Assembly: GCF_004519305.1 (NCBI RefSeq)
Contig: NZ_SOZA01000009.1
Coordinates: forward strand, 1 to 64,000
Length of the DNA: 64,000 nt
DNA from: Pseudomonas sp. RIT623
Lineage (GTDB): Bacteria > Pseudomonadota > Gammaproteobacteria > Pseudomonadales > Pseudomonadaceae
Reading direction: 5' to 3'
Part shown: positions 57,881 through 64,000 of the stretch, one piece after another
Layout of the letters: each line of letters begins with the position of its first letter
How positions within the stretch are numbered: the stretch's first letter is position 1
Notes under the pieces: generated by a model
Seen by the model: the letters and a program-made list of their open reading frames with translations, nothing else
Database searches by the model: none
What the model was told of the DNA's origin: nothing
Translations under genes and position numbers: made by a program

Positions 57881-59116
57881 TCACTCACCCTGTCGGGCGG
57901 GAGCGTCGAGCTCGAACGCGGTGTGCAGCGCGCGTACGGCCAGCTCCAGGTACTTCTCTTCGATAACCACCGAGACCTTGATCTCGGAGGTGGAGATCAT
58001 CTGGATGTTGATGCTCTCCTTGGCCAGTGCTTCGAACATGCGGCTGGCAACGCCCGCGTGGGAGCGCATGCCGACGCCGACGATCGATACCTTGGCGATC
58101 TTGGTATCGCCGACCACTTCACGCGCGCCAATCTCGCGGGCGGTGTTTTCCAGCACGCTCAGCGCCTTCTCGTACTCGTTGCGGTGTACGGTGAAGGTGA
58201 AGTCGGTGGTGTTATCGTGCGAAACGTTCTGCACGATCATGTCCACTTCGATGTTCGCGGCGCTGATCGGGCCGAGGATCTTGAAGGCAACGCCTGGGGT
58301 GTCCGGGACGCCACGAATGGTCAGCTTGGCCTCATCGCGGTTGAAGGCGATACCGGAAATGATCGGCTGTTCCATGGATTCCTCTTCATCGATGGTTATG
58401 AGGGTACCCGGACCCTCCTTGAAGCTGTGCAGCACGCGCAGCGGGACGTTGTACTTGCCGGCGAACTCCACCGAACGGATCTGCAGCACCTTGGAGCCGA
58501 GGCTGGCCATTTCCAGCATCTCCTCGAAGGTGATCTTCTCCAGGCGCTGGGCCTGGGGCACGACTCGCGGGTCGGTGGTGTAGACGCCGTCGACATCGGT
58601 GTAGATCTGGCACTCATCGGCCTTCAGGGCCGCCGCCAGGGCCACGCCGGTGGTGTCGGAACCGCCACGACCGAGGGTCGTGATGTTGCCGTGCTCGTCG
58701 ACACCCTGGAAACCAGCCACCACCACCACGCGCCCGGCCTTGAGGTCGGCACGGATCTTCTGGTCGTCGATCTGCAGGATGCGCGCCTTGTTGTGCGCGC
58801 TGTCGGTGAGGATGCGCACCTGGTTGCCGGTGTAGGACACCGCCGGCACGCCGCGCTTCATCAAGGCCATGGACAACAGGGCGATGGTGACCTGCTCGCC
58901 GGTCGAAACGATCACGTCCAGCTCGCGCGGCTCCGGTTTGTCGGAGATCTGCTTGGCCAGGTCGATCAGGCGGTTGGTTTCCCCGCTCATCGCCGACAGC
59001 ACGATCACCAGGTCGGTGCCTTGCTCGCGGAATTTCTTGACTTTGTCGGCAACCTGCTCGATCCGCTCGATGGAACCGACAGAGGTACCGCCAAATTTCT
59101 GTACGATCAACGCCAT
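57881..59116 (-). CDS. lysC: aspartate kinase LysC
   Basis: Aspartokinase (411 residues) makes the first step from aspartate to Lys, Thr and Met. Kinase domain with VQKFGGTSVGS (5-15) and GRGGSDTTGVALAAAL, then two ACT domains (about 265-335 and 345-405) for feedback by Lys/Thr. An internal in-frame ATG at 58375 with GAGG five bases upstream would yield a 164-residue ACT-only beta subunit (57881-58375), as in the alpha2-beta2 enzymes of Bacillus and Corynebacterium. Follows alaS by 83 bases. Confidence 0.96.
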   Translation of the reverse strand: MALIVQKFGGTSVGSIERIEQVADKVKKFREQGTDLVIVLSAMSGETNRLIDLAKQISDKPEPRELDVIVSTGEQVTIALLSMALMKRGVPAVSYTGNQVRILTDSAHNKARILQIDDQKIRADLKAGRVVVVAGFQGVDEHGNITTLGRGGSDTTGVALAAALKADECQIYTDVDGVYTTDPRVVPQAQRLEKITFEEMLEMASLGSKVLQIRSVEFAGKYNVPLRVLHSFKEGPGTLITIDEEESMEQPIISGIAFNRDEAKLTIRGVPDTPGVAFKILGPISAANIEVDMIVQNVSHDNTTDFTFTVHRNEYEKALSVLENTAREIGAREVVGDTKIAKVSIVGVGMRSHAGVASRMFEALAKESINIQMISTSEIKVSVVIEEKYLELAVRALHTAFELDAPARQGE

Positions 59117-59166
59117 TTCAAAGGTGCCTCAGCCCACAAGGGCCCCAAAAAACAATCCAACATGAA

Positions 59167-59193
59167 GCGGCCGGTGACTAGACCACCGGCCGC
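59167..59193 (-). terminator. hairpin after alaS
   Basis: Minus strand GCGGCCGGTG/CACCGGCCGC stem with a 7-base loop, directly after the alaS stop; no T run follows, so lysC may be partly co-transcribed. Confidence 0.5.
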
Positions 59194-59199
59194 CCCATC

Positions 59200-61824
<2,625 letters not shown>

Positions 61825-62172
61825 AGGTTCTTCCACGGAAACGGCGGCCACACGTCGAATCGACGAAACGACGGCAAAGGGCCGCATTATATCGGTCCTG
61901 CAGTCTCGGTGCAGTGGGTTTATGCGATAGCGACCGCCAATCGGGCGGTTTGTCGGACTAAAGCGAGTGAAACGACATGACCGCGATGCTAAAGCCAGCG
62001 TTTCGCTACTGGCAAGCCAATTACCGCCCAGGCGGTAGGAAAATGGAATAGATAGTGAATTAAATACCTTTCATGAACGATTGGATCCCGTTCCAGGTGT
62101 TATCGGGATACCGCATCAACACCCAGACACCCCCTTAGTTTGTAGGCCCATTCCTTGACAAGACAGCGCGCC
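61825..62172. other. gap between alaS and the RTX/M91 gene
   Basis: 348 bases between divergent genes. Composition is more A/T-rich than the neighbourhood (GATAGTGAATTAAATACC). I find no good -35/-10 pair, no HrpL box and no tRNA or repeat. It should hold the alaS promoter and the start region of the next gene. Confidence 0.5.
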
Positions 62173-63270
62173 ATGAGCCTCGACACCCTCAAGGTCATTC
62201 GACCTGCACAAGCCACCACAGACACCTTTGCGCTGCCCTACGAAGATCACCTTGTTGCGGTGGAACGCGCCGCGGATCAACTACTGATCACCGCGCTGCC
62301 AGGAGTCAGCGAAATGCTGGTCGATACGCGACCGCTGGCGCTCAGGGTACAGATCGCCACCACCTGCTACGAGCTGGTGCTACCCGCCCCGCATACCGCG
62401 ATACTAAGAACCGGAAATGGTCCTGACAGCGTGCATCTGAAGGCCGACCCAAGCACCAGGATCATTGTCGAAACCGCCGCGGGCAACGACAAGATTCTCC
62501 TGGAAGGCAAGGAGCAAGCCCCGGACGACTCATCGCAACGCCCTGGGGGCCGAGTGATAGTGGCGACCGGCAGCGGCGACGACCACATCATTGTCACTGG
62601 CCTGCAGCGGGTGCAGGTTCATGCTGGCGAGGGCAACGATCTGATCTACAGCAGCGCCGCGCACACCTGGGTCAACACCGGTGAAGGCGATGACACGGTG
62701 ATCGCGGGGACGGACCAGCTGACGCTTGCGCGTGCCGGCACACAGACCTTGCCCACGCACTATGCGCACAGCTTCAAGATCGAAGGCGACGCACGCTACA
62801 TCGAGCAGATGACGCGACTCCTGCAGCGCCTGCACGCAAGCCCAACCGCCTCACGATTGCTCCAGGACCTGGCCGCCCGGAGGGTCACCGTCACCTTGCG
62901 CTACACGTCAGTCACGGACAATGCCTTCGCGGGCTTCGACAGGCGGCTCGGCGACCCCAGGATCAAGGCCAACGGTCAACGAGGCGATCGCATTCTGCAC
63001 AGCGAGATCCTGTTCAACCCGCACATGCAGGTTCCAGGCGCCCCCCCGCTGATCGCGCTCTATCACGAACTTTGCCATATCTGGAACTACGCCACCGGCA
63101 GCGTCGCGGGCCAAGGCGAGCTGCAAGCCGTTGGGCTGGCGACCGGCGAAGCGCCATTTGATTTCGATGACGACCCCTCGACCGCGGATACCGCGAGCAA
63201 TCCGGCACCGTTCAACGAGAACGCGTTACGTGCAGAAATGGGCCTGCCACCTCGCCTGGCCTATCGCTGA
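62173..63270 (+). CDS. RTX-like repeat protein with M91 zinc-metallopeptidase domain
   Basis: A 365-residue protein of two parts. Residues about 80-180 carry five degenerate RTX-type nonapeptides: GNGPDSVHL (81), GNDKILLEG (104), GSGDDHIIV (133), GEGNDLIYS (152), GEGDDTVIAG (170), which suggest a short Ca2+-binding beta-roll. Residues about 200-365 match the M91 effector peptidase fold (NleD/HopH/XopG type): zinc site HELCH (298-302), likely third ligand Glu316 in GELQAVG, and the family tail NENALRAEMGLPPRLAYR. No signal peptide. The ATG at 62173 has no good ribosome site; a TTG at 62155 is possible. It stands alone and ends four bases from astE, convergently. Confidence 0.8.
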   Translation: MSLDTLKVIRPAQATTDTFALPYEDHLVAVERAADQLLITALPGVSEMLVDTRPLALRVQIATTCYELVLPAPHTAILRTGNGPDSVHLKADPSTRIIVETAAGNDKILLEGKEQAPDDSSQRPGGRVIVATGSGDDHIIVTGLQRVQVHAGEGNDLIYSSAAHTWVNTGEGDDTVIAGTDQLTLARAGTQTLPTHYAHSFKIEGDARYIEQMTRLLQRLHASPTASRLLQDLAARRVTVTLRYTSVTDNAFAGFDRRLGDPRIKANGQRGDRILHSEILFNPHMQVPGAPPLIALYHELCHIWNYATGSVAGQGELQAVGLATGEAPFDFDDDPSTADTASNPAPFNENALRAEMGLPPRLAYR

Positions 63271-63274
63271 GCAG

Positions 63275-64000
63275 TCAGGCCAGCGCGCTGTCCTCGGCCG
63301 GCACTATCAGGATGCCGGCCCGCAGCCCGTTCTTCACCTTAGGGTTGGGGAAAATGATGCGCGCGCCCTCCTCCTCCACCACCCAGCGCGTCTCGGCGAG
63401 GTCCTCGGCCAGCAGGTAGCCCTTGCTCAGCTCGGAGAAATTCTCGATGTCCGCTGGCAGGTGCAGGTGGAAGCTGTCGCTGTGCTTGATGATTTCGCGA
63501 GCGACGCTGAACAGCTTGAGGCCGTCCAGGCTCTGTTCGGTCTGGGGCTCGGTGTTTTCGATGAGGTGGATCAGGCGCGTTTCGAGCTTGTCGAGATTGA
63601 CTTGCTCGTTCTGCCCGAAGGGGCGGGCCTTGCCCAGTTCCAGGGTGAAGGCTTCGGCATCGAGTTGCTCATAGGTGAACGCGCTGAAGGTGATCGACGA
63701 CTTGCTCTGCAGCAGCACCGCCTCCATGCCGGCCGCCGCCAGGCGGGCCAGCTCGCGACGGGAGTGCTTGCGCCCTTCCTTGTAGGGATACAGCGCGAAC
63801 TGCTCGATCTTCGACCCGCGAATGGCGGTATGCAGGTCGTAATGCAGGCGGGCGCGCTCGGGCTTGCTGAAGAACACCCGGGCAAACTGCTCCAGCTCCG
63901 CGGCCCGCAATGCCTCGAAACCACTGGAAAGTTCATGCCGGCCATTGAACAGGCGGTTGATGTCCTGCTCGATGAAACGCTCACCCTTGCGGATCGCCGG
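63275..64000 (-). CDS. astE: succinylglutamate desuccinylase AstE (5' part beyond window)
   Basis: AstE removes succinate from N-succinylglutamate, the last step of the arginine succinyltransferase pathway. The visible 241 residues include [38 protein letters not shown] and a C-terminus [14 protein letters not shown]. The start lies beyond position 64000. The zinc-carboxypeptidase-type fold residues DLHTAIRG agree with the AstE/AspA family. Confidence 0.93.
   Translation of the reverse strand, partial: PAIRKGERFIEQDINRLFNGRHELSSGFEALRAAELEQFARVFFSKPERARLHYDLHTAIRGSKIEQFALYPYKEGRKHSRRELARLAAAGMEAVLLQSKSSITFSAFTYEQLDAEAFTLELGKARPFGQNEQVNLDKLETRLIHLIENTEPQTEQSLDGLKLFSVAREIIKHSDSFHLHLPADIENFSELSKGYLLAEDLAETRWVVEEEGARIIFPNPKVKNGLRAGILIVPAEDSALA

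Noticed and set aside
62041..62172. HrpL box or other type III regulon promoter before the RTX/M91 gene
   Set aside because: No GGAACC-N15/16-CCACNNA pattern is found; GGATCC and TTCC stretches there do not fit.

Overview
The window is chromosomal DNA of a Pseudomonas, most probably of the P. putida group (P. putida, P. entomophila, P. mosselii and relatives). The grounds are high GC, FleQ/FleS/FleR flagellar regulators, an AmrZ regulator, a bkdR-bkdA1A2B-lpdV branched-chain keto acid dehydrogenase locus, the csrA-tRNA-Ser-tRNA-Arg block, and many REP-type palindromes of the form GTAGGAGC...TTGCGAAC / TGTCGCGAAAGG. This assignment is from memory of the families; no database search was possible.

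Positions 1-42,580 are one large polar-flagellum locus, almost all on the minus strand. In order of transcription from the right: flgA, flgM, flgN and ycgR (plus strand); cheV-cheR; flgBCDE plus a small secreted protein; flgFGHIJKL; a ketoacyl synthase III-like enzyme; fliC; flaG-fliD-fliS-fliT; fleQ; fleS-fleR; fliE-F-G-H-I-J; a three-gene partner-switch signalling unit (STAS protein, receiver-phosphatase, HPt protein: hsbA-hsbR-hptB); and fliK-L-M-N-O-P-Q-R-flhB. Seven good sigma-54 -24/-12 sites (before fliL, fliK, fliE, fleS, flgF, flgB, flgA), one weaker site before fliD, and sigma-28 sites (fliC, fliS, flgM, cheV) can be read directly. They fit the FleQ -> FleSR -> FliA hierarchy: FleQ and FleR activate sigma-54 operons for export apparatus, basal body and hook; completion of the hook releases FlgM; then FliA transcribes flagellin and chemotaxis genes.

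Positions 42,590-51,270 are metabolic: an MFS transporter, a gamma-glutamylpolyamine synthetase-type enzyme, the Lrp-family activator bkdR, and the divergent four-gene bkd operon for valine/leucine/isoleucine catabolism. Positions 51,280-54,700 hold a PAS-GGDEF diguanylate cyclase, an unrecognised coiled protein, tRNA-Arg(CCT), phnN and amrZ.

Positions 54,740-61,830 carry mgtE, four tandem tRNA-Arg(ACG) genes, tRNA-Ser(GCT), csrA/rsmA, lysC and alaS. The alaS-(lysC)-csrA-serV-argVYZQ order is an old gammaproteobacterial arrangement also seen in E. coli. The last part contains a lone, unusual gene coding for an RTX-like repeat protein fused to an M91 (NleD/HopH-type) zinc peptidase, followed by the 3' part of astE, which runs off the window.

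The most unusual items are the RTX/M91 protein; the overlapping divergent sigma-54 and sigma-28 promoters between flgA and cheV; the A-B-A-B T-arm variants of the tRNA-Arg tandem; a secreted microprotein gene placed directly behind the flgE terminator; REP elements that supply stop codons for mgtE and the MFS gene; and a strong internal start in lysC.
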